A stretch of 64,000 nt of DNA from Candidatus Daviesbacteria bacterium (GTDB lineage Bacteria > Patescibacteria > Microgenomatia > Daviesbacterales > UBA10151), in NCBI GenBank assembly GCA_016187025.1, contig JACPKM010000001.1:124001-188000 (forward strand), in the 5' to 3' direction. Each line of letters opens with the position of its first letter. Within the stretch, counting starts at the first letter, position 1. A model generated the notes under the pieces. That model saw only the letters and a program-made list of their open reading frames with translations. It searched no databases and was not told the DNA's origin. This document shows positions 39,863 through 47,969 of the stretch, piece by piece. The position numbers and the translations under genes were made by a program.

Positions 39863-40306
39863 CTACACCTTTTCGCCGCGTAACTCCTGTTCTATTCTTC
39901 TGAGTTGATCTTTTTCTTTAAGAGCTTTTCTTTTATCAAAATCTTTTTTAGATTTAGCCACCCCTATCTCTACTTTAAATCTGTTATTTTTATCATAGAT
40001 AGAAACTGGGATTAAAGTAAAACCAGTTGCGGATGCCTTTCCGATCAAAGCATCTATCTGAGCTCTATGTAAAAGCAGTTTTCTTAACCTGAACGGGTCA
40101 TATTCTTTATCTGAGGTTTGTTTAAAGCGTGGAATATTGGCATTTACCAAAAACGCTTCACCCTGAATAACTTTTATATGTGACAAAGACAAATCCAGTC
40201 TGCCGGCTCTGACGGATTTGACCTCTGATCCAGTTAAAACCAAACCGGCTTCCAGCCGATCAGTAATATGAAAATTATGTAGTCCCCTTTTATTTATAAA
40301 ACGCAT
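39863..40306 (-). CDS. smpB: SsrA-binding protein SmpB
   Basis: 147 residues: INKRGLHNFHITDRLEAGLVLTGSEVKSVRAGRLDLSLSHIKVIQGEAFLVNANIPRF, RLRKLLLHRAQIDALIG, then FKVEIGVAKSKKDFDKRKALKEKDQLRRIEQELRG. This is the SmpB beta-barrel plus the basic tail that enters the decoding site. It binds tmRNA, encoded 33 bases downstream on the same strand. Confidence 0.97.
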   Translation of the reverse strand: MRFINKRGLHNFHITDRLEAGLVLTGSEVKSVRAGRLDLSLSHIKVIQGEAFLVNANIPRFKQTSDKEYDPFRLRKLLLHRAQIDALIGKASATGFTLIPVSIYDKNNRFKVEIGVAKSKKDFDKRKALKEKDQLRRIEQELRGEKV

Positions 40307-40352
40307 ATTAGTCAGATTATATAATTTGTGGGACTAAACTCAAGCTTAGAGG

Positions 40353-42284
40353 TTATTTTAAATCTAAAGTGTAAATTTTGAACCCTTCCAAAAGATAAAC
40401 TTTTTTACTTTTCTCATCCACTACCAAATCTGAAGCTACTGAGAACTTATCGCCAGCATATTGGCCTTTATAGTCTCCGCTTTTACTGACTATTACTAGT
40501 CTAGAATTGCCTGAATCTAGAATATATAAATTATCTGTATCTGATGACACAAAAAAGCTTTTTGGATCTTTAATATTTTTGTCTAAACCGTTTAAAGCAA
40601 AATTATCTTTTGCTCCCCTGGTAAACCTTAGAATCTCACCACCTTGCTTTAACACATAAACCGAGGACTCAATTTGCATTTTTATAGCATGTGTAAAATC
40701 AGCCTTAACTCCTTCGTTTAAATACTCTCTTTTGTCTGAATATCCAGAAGAGGTACCGATGTATTTCCAAATTTTATTTGAGAGAGTATCTAAAAGATAG
40801 AAATTACTTCCAAATCCGGCAATATCAACAATTTTTCCCCACTCCTCATCCGGCTTTGTGGCAACCGTATCTTTTTGATTGTTGATATCAACTTTTATAA
40901 CTCCCTTGTCGGAAGAAAAAGCAAATGCAGAACCAGTGTTCAAAGAAACAAACAGGGCATCGCCTAACTTTTCTTTTCCTGCCAAAACCTGGTTACTTTT
41001 TTTAGAAATATCAATTGATACTAAGGTTTTAGAATCAGTATCCAAAAGAAGTATTTTTCCATCTGATAAACTCATCCCCTTTGATTTAAGTCCTTGTTTT
41101 ATTAAATTTAGATCCAAGAATTCAGGAAGATTTTGGGTATTAAATTGCTGCAGGATAACGTTTTCTTGCTCTGAAATCTTACTTTTTAACTCTTGAGCTT
41201 GCCCGTCATTAGGTTTGGAGTTCAAAGCTGCTGTTAAATTTGATTTTGCAGATTCCAGCTTACTTTTGGCTTCAGCCGGATTTAAATTTTGCAAGCCTTG
41301 CGCAGCAGAAAAATCATCCCGGGCCTGCTGAAAAGTAAGCTGGAATTGTAGATCCCTGGCTTTTTCCTGATCGCTTTTAACCTTCAGACCAACTCCTATA
41401 CCAATAATCAGTAGCAGTAGAAGACCCAAAATTAACCTATTGCGCCCACTAGCAGGAAAAAGCCGGCCTAAAGAAAACCTTCTCTGGTTTAATACATATC
41501 CTGATTCCACTTCTGTTTGTTGTTGTCCGTTTTTTCTAATTCTATCTTTTAAACTTGTAAAAATTCCTGTAAAAGGATTCTTAAATTCTCTTTTTTGCCG
41601 GTTTTGCAAAGCATTTTCCCCAACTGGTGCAATTGAAGATATTTCAGACTGCTCTGGAATTGCATCTAGTAGTAAGCCAGCCATACCATGATGGTCAAGG
41701 TTGCCAACACTAATTTTATTGGTTAACTCATCCTCCCACTCTGCTAAAGGCAAATCTAAAGTTTTGTTCAGTTCTGATTCTAAATATTGAGAAAGATCTG
41801 CTGTTGCCAAAAGTATCCTGTCATCATCCTGCAAAAACCCGGAAATAATTTGTTTAGGAGAACCAATTGAAAGAAGAGAGGATACTTTTCCGTCCCTCTT
41901 TAGGAAAGCTACAACCTGACCTTCATAAATTAAATACAAGGTCTTACCAGAAACAACAGCTAGTACTAAGTCGTAGCTTACCGGAGTAGCGCTATCTTCT
42001 AGCCCTTCATTTGATGGTTGGGTCAAAAGTTGCTCTGCTTTAAGAAAGGTGCTGTTTAGTTTATCTGGTATAGAACCCTCTTCTTCAAAAAAATAATCTG
42101 CAATTTCTGCCAGTACTTGTCTGCCTTTAGTAAATGCATCATCGCAGGATAGATGAATTACAGCAGCAAATACATTGTTTTCATTCCTAATAGAGGAGAT
42201 TGCTTGAGCAGCTGTTTGATCCGTATTTGGCCCAATAACCTGGGCGGCTTTATATCTCATAACCTTTAGGTCATAATACTCCAA
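40353..42284 (-). CDS. Membrane protein: degenerate PP2C-like domain + TM + beta-propeller
   Basis: 643 residues. The N-terminal 220 residues look like a PP2C phosphatase fold (VFAAVIHLSCDDAFTKGRQVLAEIADYFF ... SYDLVLAVVSGKTLYLIYEGQVVAFL ... DDRILLATADL) without the canonical metal-binding Asp motifs (DG and DN). One TM helix (about 284-302, RLILGLLLLLIIGIGVGLKV) follows, then a helical segment with Ala/Lys (about 310-370). An extracytoplasmic beta-propeller (about 385-643, repeats of 'LLDTDS..', 'YLLDTLSN', 'YILDSGNSRLVIV') ends it. It may be a transmembrane sensor for the secretion apparatus. The pseudophosphatase idea is inferred. Confidence 0.7.
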   Translation of the reverse strand: MEYYDLKVMRYKAAQVIGPNTDQTAAQAISSIRNENNVFAAVIHLSCDDAFTKGRQVLAEIADYFFEEEGSIPDKLNSTFLKAEQLLTQPSNEGLEDSATPVSYDLVLAVVSGKTLYLIYEGQVVAFLKRDGKVSSLLSIGSPKQIISGFLQDDDRILLATADLSQYLESELNKTLDLPLAEWEDELTNKISVGNLDHHGMAGLLLDAIPEQSEISSIAPVGENALQNRQKREFKNPFTGIFTSLKDRIRKNGQQQTEVESGYVLNQRRFSLGRLFPASGRNRLILGLLLLLIIGIGVGLKVKSDQEKARDLQFQLTFQQARDDFSAAQGLQNLNPAEAKSKLESAKSNLTAALNSKPNDGQAQELKSKISEQENVILQQFNTQNLPEFLDLNLIKQGLKSKGMSLSDGKILLLDTDSKTLVSIDISKKSNQVLAGKEKLGDALFVSLNTGSAFAFSSDKGVIKVDINNQKDTVATKPDEEWGKIVDIAGFGSNFYLLDTLSNKIWKYIGTSSGYSDKREYLNEGVKADFTHAIKMQIESSVYVLKQGGEILRFTRGAKDNFALNGLDKNIKDPKSFFVSSDTDNLYILDSGNSRLVIVSKSGDYKGQYAGDKFSVASDLVVDEKSKKVYLLEGFKIYTLDLK

Positions 42285-42507
42285 AAACTAAAATTAGCAA
42301 GCCTATGGCAAACCCTGCATGAATTATAGCAGCTGCGGTAACAACCGGCGAGATAGGTGTAATTAAAGTTTTTCCCATTAAATCAACTTGTCTGACAATA
42401 ATTAAGGCAAAAATTGCATAAAAAACAAGTAAAAGCAAAACAACGTACCTAAAATAAGGGACAAGAAAGGAGAAATCAAATACTAAGTTAGTTTGATCAG
42501 GGGGCAT
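42271..42507 (-). CDS. Small membrane protein (DUF5657-like)
   Basis: 78 residues from ATG 42507 (MPPDQTNLVFDFSFLVPYFRYVVLLLLV). Two TM helices are separated by RQVDLMGKTLITPISP, and a third hydrophobic end is IIHAGFAIGLLILVF. I recall such proteins as DUF5657, placed beside type IV secretion genes of CPR bacteria. It overlaps the PP2C/propeller gene start by 14 bases. Function unknown, probably a membrane subunit of the same complex. Confidence 0.6.
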   Translation of the reverse strand: MPPDQTNLVFDFSFLVPYFRYVVLLLLVFYAIFALIIVRQVDLMGKTLITPISPVVTAAAIIHAGFAIGLLILVFGVL

Positions 42508-43060
42508 GGTGACCTCCTTTTTTGGAAAGATGAGCCTCATCCATAACCCTATCTGCAACTTTGTGGGGGTCGGGAACATTTTTTAAATCAATCCCTACAG
42601 ATGCCCCTGCAGTTTGAATTAAAACATCACCAAAGTTAAATACCGTTCCGATTATTCCTTTAACATGAGAGTTTGCTTCTTCTACATTTGAAAGGGGAGC
42701 AAGATCTACTTTTTTATAAAGCAAAGACTCAAAGTCAATATCGATAATTCTTTTATTTGTTAAGATACTGACATTAAAATACCAGTACAAAAACCCTTCA
42801 AATACAATCACCAACACCAGCAAATAGTTAATGATCAAAAAGCCCAGCAAAATCTCTTCTGCTATATTTGGTAATGTAATCCCAGTCAAAACAATCAATT
42901 GCGGGACTAAGAAGGGAACGGAGAAAACTAAGATTGCAAAAAAGATCCAGCCCAAGTTTGTGATAGGGTGAGCTCTTAAAACCAGTAATATCTTCTCATC
43001 ATTATCTTGTCCTTCAAAAGAGATGTTATGAGGATTTTCAAGATAAGAAAACAAGTGCAT
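42497..43060 (-). CDS. Membrane protein with bPH/YdbT-like domain
   Basis: 187 residues. Two TM helices (about 35-58 and 65-92), then a beta-rich region YWYFNVSILTNKRIIDIDFESLLYKKVDLAPLSNVEEANSHVKGIIGTVFNFGDVLIQT. This is the bacterial PH-domain pattern (lTnkRii.......f.....i.l..i.dv). PH-like domains of this type bind membranes or protein partners. It overlaps the next small gene by 11 bases. It belongs to the envelope operon. Confidence 0.75.
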   Translation of the reverse strand: MHLFSYLENPHNISFEGQDNDEKILLVLRAHPITNLGWIFFAILVFSVPFLVPQLIVLTGITLPNIAEEILLGFLIINYLLVLVIVFEGFLYWYFNVSILTNKRIIDIDFESLLYKKVDLAPLSNVEEANSHVKGIIGTVFNFGDVLIQTAGASVGIDLKNVPDPHKVADRVMDEAHLSKKGGHHAP

Positions 43061-43081
43061 GTTCTTGAGTTTAGTATATCA

Positions 43082-44785
43082 CTACTTCTTTTCTGCGTTA
43101 AACAAGGGACCAACTATTTGAAGATTAGCAGGAGCCCTTAAATTAAAGAAGTTTTTAAACTCATTACCGCCAAAAGATTTGGATCCGGCATCTCCAGAAA
43201 TAGTAATATTAGCAGTAAGACCGTTGGTAAAATCAGGACTTATGGAAATATCAGAAACTGAGCTAAATGGTGTTCCTCCTTTGTTTTTCAACTCCTGTTT
43301 TACCCGAATAGCATCCCATGTTTCCTGTCCTTCCGGGTTGGGTTTGTCTGGTTGATACAGATGAGAAGATACTCCCCCATCTTGCTTTGTTAATAAAATT
43401 ACGTTAACAATATCTGCCACCTCTTCTGATTTCAACCACGCTGATTTTGCATACTCAGACCTGAATCCCTGCGCCGCATAAAAACAGGGCGAATCTTTAT
43501 CATATGACTTTGAGGCTAAGTCCGCAAAACTTCCAATGTCTCCGGTAACATCTTTTGTTCGCTTGGTAAATGATGTCCCGCTTCCCCAAACATCAGCTGA
43601 GGAGAAGGTAAACCCCCCATCTGTTGAAGAATACCAGGCCTTAACTGCCTGCCCCCCGGAAACCATTACTTTACCTGCAGTTTGCTCAACAGCTGTTTTC
43701 CATGCCCCTGATTTTGGCGGCTGCTTGTAAACCTGGCAGGATTGGGTAGTACAGATCTCACCTGCTCCATTGTTGGTATAAGCTAAAGCATAAGAACGGG
43801 CAGCAATTACCTGGGCTTTTAATGCCTCCAAAGGCCAGCTTTCCGGCATTTCATAAATTCCCAACATATAAGTTTCCAGCGGTATTTCTCCATAACCTTG
43901 TACTTTAATATTGATATTTCCTCTGGTCTCGAAACTAAAATTGTCAAAATAGACTCTTAAAATATCCTCATGAGACTGTCCTGCCTGTGCCCGCCCATAT
44001 GCTCCATATTGATTTAAACCAACTCTGTGGGGAATGCCGTAAGTAAAAAAAGCGAATGCCGGCCTAAAAGGCGGGTCTAGTTTCCTATCATCTGTACAAA
44101 AAAGCGGCCCTGCTCCTAAGCTGGTGGGTAAATTTAAACTGGCTTGACGGGAAGCAATAATTTGTTGCTGTCTTGCAGACAATTGGGCAATTTTACTGGT
44201 TAGCTCAGACTGATAAGCCTTGGCTTTTTTAATCTCTCCTCCAATGAATCCGGCATTTTTATCAACTTGGGCTTGAAGTGCGGCAAAAGCTATTTTGTCT
44301 TTTTCCAGTTTTTCCTTTTGTTCTAGTAAATCCAGTATTTCACCAGTAACATTTTTAATAATTCCTTTATCTTCCCTGGTTGCAGCCTGCCTATAAGATA
44401 ACTCTCTAAATAAATCCCCCGGATTGGAAGCAGAAAGTAAAACCAGCAAGGGCGCGGTTAAAAACGATCTGATATAGTAGTTTTTTACTCTTTCCTCAAG
44501 CAGGGCATGCTGCAGAGCCAGTTTATCTTCTCTGACCTCCAGCTCCTTTTGCTTTTGAGTAATAGTTGAAGACAGATGGTCTAAACTGGCCTGGATTTGA
44601 GCTAGCTGTCTTTCCAGGGAGCTAAGCTGGCCCTCTAAAGGCTTGGTGGCTTTAACTGATAACTCCCGAGACTTATTTAACTCATCTATTTGTCTTTGCA
44701 GCTCTTCTATCTCATCTGCTTTAACTGAAAAAACAAGGATTAAAAATATAAAAATAGAGATAAAAATGGCAGTGACCTTTTTCAT
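43082..44785 (-). CDS. Secreted SpoIID/LytB-domain protein with coiled coil
   Basis: 567 residues. A signal peptide (MKKVTAIFISIFIFLILVFSVKA) precedes a long coiled coil (about 24-215), as in EnvC-like factors. The SpoIID domain (about 245-480) has VGLNQYGAYGRAQAGQSHEDILRVYF, IPLETYMLGIYEMPESWPLEALKAQVIAARSYALAY (SpoIID active-site Glu region) and VKAWYSSTDGGFTFSSADVWG. SpoIID is a lytic transglycosylase that acts on denuded peptidoglycan. It probably clears the cell wall for the secretion pilus. Confidence 0.88.
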   Translation of the reverse strand: MKKVTAIFISIFIFLILVFSVKADEIEELQRQIDELNKSRELSVKATKPLEGQLSSLERQLAQIQASLDHLSSTITQKQKELEVREDKLALQHALLEERVKNYYIRSFLTAPLLVLLSASNPGDLFRELSYRQAATREDKGIIKNVTGEILDLLEQKEKLEKDKIAFAALQAQVDKNAGFIGGEIKKAKAYQSELTSKIAQLSARQQQIIASRQASLNLPTSLGAGPLFCTDDRKLDPPFRPAFAFFTYGIPHRVGLNQYGAYGRAQAGQSHEDILRVYFDNFSFETRGNINIKVQGYGEIPLETYMLGIYEMPESWPLEALKAQVIAARSYALAYTNNGAGEICTTQSCQVYKQPPKSGAWKTAVEQTAGKVMVSGGQAVKAWYSSTDGGFTFSSADVWGSGTSFTKRTKDVTGDIGSFADLASKSYDKDSPCFYAAQGFRSEYAKSAWLKSEEVADIVNVILLTKQDGGVSSHLYQPDKPNPEGQETWDAIRVKQELKNKGGTPFSSVSDISISPDFTNGLTANITISGDAGSKSFGGNEFKNFFNLRAPANLQIVGPLFNAEKK

Positions 44786-44868
44786 TGGGAAACTAAAGTG
44801 GCTATATTTTACCAGTTTTTGTAAACAAAACTACACCCTCTCTTCATTTTGTGCTAAGCTTTGATTTA

Positions 44869-46212
44869 ATGCCTAAATTATTATCTTTTTTCCTAATAAT
44901 CTTACTGTTTCTTTTCTCTATGAGATATCCTCAAGTTGTTGAAGCTAAAGCATGTTCCTTAACTTCTTGGGGGGTAGATATAAAAAGTGCTGCAAGACCT
45001 AGCAATACTGTCTCGGTGGGTGAACCTTATATAGTAACTGTATCAATCCCGTCTGCGGAATATAGTAGTTCATTTACAAAATTTAAAGCTAGGATACATA
45101 ATCATTACCCCTACCAAGGACCATACCGTACAGATGATGATCCAATATTGACTGTTGGTTTTGTGTGGGAATCAGAGGTAACAGCGCCTGCCAAAAACCC
45201 AACCGGACCTACAATTGTCGAGCTACCATTTAACAATAAGGCTAACTTTTTTGATAAAGAAGGTACTGCTTTTGTAGAGATAGATTATTTTCCCCGCAGC
45301 AATACTAACCAATCCTGGGCACGAAAATGTGATACTTCAAATAATAATTTTAATATAACCCGGGCCACTTTACCCACCTGTGACATTACTGGATTAAACT
45401 CTTGCATGGTAGAAAACACTAGGTTTGATGTGAATATATCTACCACTACACCAAATCTTGACTATTACTACTTCTTAATTTCTAGTAAGCCCCCTACAAT
45501 AGGATCGGCAATAGGGGTTGCCGGGCTTTTTACAAGCAGAAGCGGCATTGCACCTACAGTACTTAATAGCGATATACAATACGAAATACCAACCCATCCA
45601 AAAGACGATTTTTTCTTTTCAGGAAGAGTTGAAACATCACCAAAGAATTTAAACCGTTACCAAAGTGTTTTTGACTCCTTACCAGTTGACCAATCGAAAA
45701 GATATTATTTAGTAGTCGCAGCTACATCGGGAAACCCCTTTTTAGACACTGGTCTGACTGGTCTCCCTGCTAGAGTCTGTGCTGTTGGTACCTTTGTCAA
45801 AACCTCAGATCAAACTGCTAATGCTTGTACTGCAAAGTCCGTATCGACAATACAAACAGCAGATCCAAATTCACTGCCTGCCTTAGCAGGGGGACCAAAG
45901 ACTTCTGGAGCAGGTAAGCTCTGTGACAATGACAAAGGAATACAAACGGCAATAGGATGCGTTCACACTAATCCTGGCCTACTTGTCCAAGATATTCTCA
46001 AACTTACCTCTGGAATAGGTGGCGGGATTGCTTTTTTGCTAATGCTTTTGGGGGCTTTTAGAATGATTACCTCCCAGGGAAACCCCCAAGAGCTAAAAGA
46101 AGGGCAGGAAATATTTACAAGTGCTATTATTGGATTATTGTTTGTGATTTTCTCAGTCCTATTTATGCAAATCATTGGACTAAATATTTTGGGATTACCT
46201 GGATTTAAATAA
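44869..46212 (+). CDS. Secreted protein with VirB2-like two-helix C-terminus
   Basis: 447 residues from ATG 44869 (MPKLLSFFLIILLFLFSMRYPQVVEA, signal peptide). An extracellular beta-rich region of about 350 residues with cysteines follows (ITGLNSCMVENTRFDV, RVCAVGTF). The C-terminal 80 residues (GIGGGIAFLLMLLGAFRMITSQGNPQELKEGQEIFTSAIIGLLFVIFSVLFMQIIGLNIL) match the pilins that follow. It is the first of six genes with this fold, a pilin fused to a large exposed domain. It may be a tip or adhesin pilin. Confidence 0.75.
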   Translation: MPKLLSFFLIILLFLFSMRYPQVVEAKACSLTSWGVDIKSAARPSNTVSVGEPYIVTVSIPSAEYSSSFTKFKARIHNHYPYQGPYRTDDDPILTVGFVWESEVTAPAKNPTGPTIVELPFNNKANFFDKEGTAFVEIDYFPRSNTNQSWARKCDTSNNNFNITRATLPTCDITGLNSCMVENTRFDVNISTTTPNLDYYYFLISSKPPTIGSAIGVAGLFTSRSGIAPTVLNSDIQYEIPTHPKDDFFFSGRVETSPKNLNRYQSVFDSLPVDQSKRYYLVVAATSGNPFLDTGLTGLPARVCAVGTFVKTSDQTANACTAKSVSTIQTADPNSLPALAGGPKTSGAGKLCDNDKGIQTAIGCVHTNPGLLVQDILKLTSGIGGGIAFLLMLLGAFRMITSQGNPQELKEGQEIFTSAIIGLLFVIFSVLFMQIIGLNILGLPGFK

Positions 46213-46213
46213 T

Positions 46214-46534
46214 ATGAAAAGGCTTGCTTTAACCCTTCCCGGAGGAGAAATAATAAACCCTCCAGCCGGACTAAAACCTGAATTTTCAAATTTAGGAGGA
46301 TTTTTAACGCAGCTATTTAGCGTTGCTGTTTCTATTACAGTATTTCTGGCATTTATTTGGGTTGTCTGGGGTGGGTTTCAGCTGATATTATCAAGTGGCA
46401 ATAAAGAAGAGCTGGGCAAAGCCCGGGAAAGAATCAGGTGGGCTTTGGTAGGACTAATTGTCACGCTTCTGGCTTATTCTATTACCCGCTACGTTTCTGG
46501 TATATTTGATCTTAAAACAAGTTTACCATGGTAA
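46214..46534 (+). CDS. VirB2-like pilin (paralogue 2 of 6)
   Basis: 106 residues. Two TM helices (about 35-55 SVAVSITVFLAFIWVVWGGF and 78-98 WALVGLIVTLLAYSITRYV) are separated by the conserved cytoplasmic loop LILSSGNKEELGKARERI. The family motif, shared by all six, is WgGf..i.S(G/A)G(n/e)ke....A...i..a..G. There is no cleaved signal. It has a one-base gap to the gene before it and overlaps the next gene by 7 bases. Confidence 0.78.
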   Translation: MKRLALTLPGGEIINPPAGLKPEFSNLGGFLTQLFSVAVSITVFLAFIWVVWGGFQLILSSGNKEELGKARERIRWALVGLIVTLLAYSITRYVSGIFDLKTSLPW

Positions 46535-46824
46535 ATATTGAAGATAAGTTTGGTTTTGGTAATATCAAAAGCCTTGGAGAAGCCATCTCCGGTCTGGTAA
46601 ATCCGGCTTTTTCTATTGCAGCTGCCCTTGTTGTTTTATATTTTGTACTGGCTGGATTTAAATATCTGACATCAGCAGGAAATAAAGAAGATTTAGCCTC
46701 GGCTCAAAAAATGGCCCTTTATGCTACTGTTGGTTTTGTAGTACTAATGGCTGCTTTTTTGATATTCCAGTTTTTGCTATCCAAGCTATTTGGTATTAAT
46801 GGTTTGCAAATTATTGGTATTTGA
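46528..46824 (+). CDS. VirB2-like pilin (paralogue 3 of 6)
   Basis: 98 residues with two TM helices (about 28-48 and 69-90), the loop YLTSAGNKEDLASAQKMA and a second helix LYATVGFVVLMAAFLIFQFL. Clearly paralogous to its neighbours. Overlaps the preceding gene by 7 bases. Confidence 0.78.
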   Translation: MVNIEDKFGFGNIKSLGEAISGLVNPAFSIAAALVVLYFVLAGFKYLTSAGNKEDLASAQKMALYATVGFVVLMAAFLIFQFLLSKLFGINGLQIIGI

Positions 46825-46828
46825 GAAT

Positions 46829-47167
46829 ATGACACTCATTGCACAAGATATACAAAAAGAGCTGGGACAAATAAAAGCTCCTGCGGCGCTAGAGCCGTTT
46901 ATACAAAGAGGCGGAGACGGAGCAGGTGGAATTAGTCTGTTTTTGAGTAACTTGATTGCCCTTATTTATTCGGTTGCAGGGGTGGTATTTATTTTTATGC
47001 TGGTATGGGGGGCATTTGAGTGGATGGTTTCCGGAGGAGAAAAAGAAAAAATAGCCTCGGCTCAAAAAAGAATAACTTTTGCTGTGATCGGCATAATTTT
47101 GCTGTCGGTAACCTTTGCCATTATAGCTGTAATCAGTGCATTTACCGGATTTTCCTTCTTTATTTAA
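46829..47167 (+). CDS. VirB2-like pilin (paralogue 4 of 6)
   Basis: 112 residues from ATG 46829 (MTLIAQDIQKELG); the upstream in-frame ATG is inside the previous gene. Two TM helices around FLSNLIALIYSVAGVVFIFMLVWGAFEWM and ITFAVIGIILLSVTFAIIAVISA, with the loop VSGGEKEKIASAQKR. Confidence 0.78.
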   Translation: MTLIAQDIQKELGQIKAPAALEPFIQRGGDGAGGISLFLSNLIALIYSVAGVVFIFMLVWGAFEWMVSGGEKEKIASAQKRITFAVIGIILLSVTFAIIAVISAFTGFSFFI

Positions 47168-47217
47168 GTTATGGTACTTGACAACAATATTTCACTGCAT
47201 GCATACTATGATTAAGT

Positions 47218-47625
47218 ATGAGAAGAATAGCTTCTTTTGTAACCACACTTTTATCTTACCTTTCCTTTCCTACAATCATCTTGGCGCAACGGACCCCTAC
47301 CCGTATAGAAATTAATCCTCCTCCGGTAGGATATTCCGACTTAGGAGTCTTTATAAGAAATGTATTATTTTTGATATTTGGCGTAGCTGCATTAGCTGTT
47401 TTGGTAATGCTTATTTGGGGGGCATTTGAGTGGATAACATCAGGCGGAGACAAAGATGCAGTTGGTAAGGCAAGGGGTAAAATCCTCAATGCCTTAATTG
47501 GACTGGCAGTGCTGGCGGTTGCCTTTGCTATTGCTTCTTTGGCAGCTCAATTTACAGGCATAAATCTGTTTGAAATTATTATCCCAACCCCTCAGAATCC
47601 TGCACCAATTGCGCCCCGGCCATAG
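47218..47625 (+). CDS. VirB2-like pilin with signal peptide (paralogue 5 of 6)
   Basis: 135 residues. N-terminal signal sequence ASFVTTLLSYLSFPTIILAQR. Two TM helices around VLFLIFGVAALAVLVMLIWGAFEWI and ALIGLAVLAVAFAIASLAAQF, and the loop TSGGDKDAVGKARGKI. It is the closest of the set to the TrbC/VirB2 layout (signal, helix, loop, helix). It has a Pro-rich tail. Confidence 0.8.
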   Translation: MRRIASFVTTLLSYLSFPTIILAQRTPTRIEINPPPVGYSDLGVFIRNVLFLIFGVAALAVLVMLIWGAFEWITSGGDKDAVGKARGKILNALIGLAVLAVAFAIASLAAQFTGINLFEIIIPTPQNPAPIAPRP

Positions 47626-47634
47626 TATTGTTAT

Positions 47635-47928
47635 ATGGAACCACCTGCTGGTTTAAACCAACTTGAGCTTATTTTTGGAAGAATTGTCTCTTTTTCCGTT
47701 GCTTTAACATTTATTGCATTATTTGTCATGCTGGTGTGGGGAGGATTAAAATATATTACCTCAGGGGGTGAACAGAAAGCAGTGCAAGCTGCCCACCAAA
47801 CTATAACCTGGGCTCTTTTGGGTGTATTATTTGTAATAATAGCCTGGTTGGTTTTGCTTACAATTGCTTCCCTGACTGGGATTAGTGCATTAAAAGTATT
47901 TGACCCTAAAGTGCTTTTAAACCCTTAA
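47635..47928 (+). CDS. VirB2-like pilin (paralogue 6 of 6)
   Basis: 97 residues. Two TM helices around IVSFSVALTFIALFVMLVWGGLKYI and ITWALLGVLFVIIAWLVLLTIASL, with the loop TSGGEQKAVQAAHQT. It lies 9 bases after its neighbour and 41 bases before the VirB6-like gene. Confidence 0.78.
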   Translation: MEPPAGLNQLELIFGRIVSFSVALTFIALFVMLVWGGLKYITSGGEQKAVQAAHQTITWALLGVLFVIIAWLVLLTIASLTGISALKVFDPKVLLNP

Positions 47929-47969
47929 GCCTGTTGCAAAAAGCAGTTGAATTGTTTTACCCTTAATAT

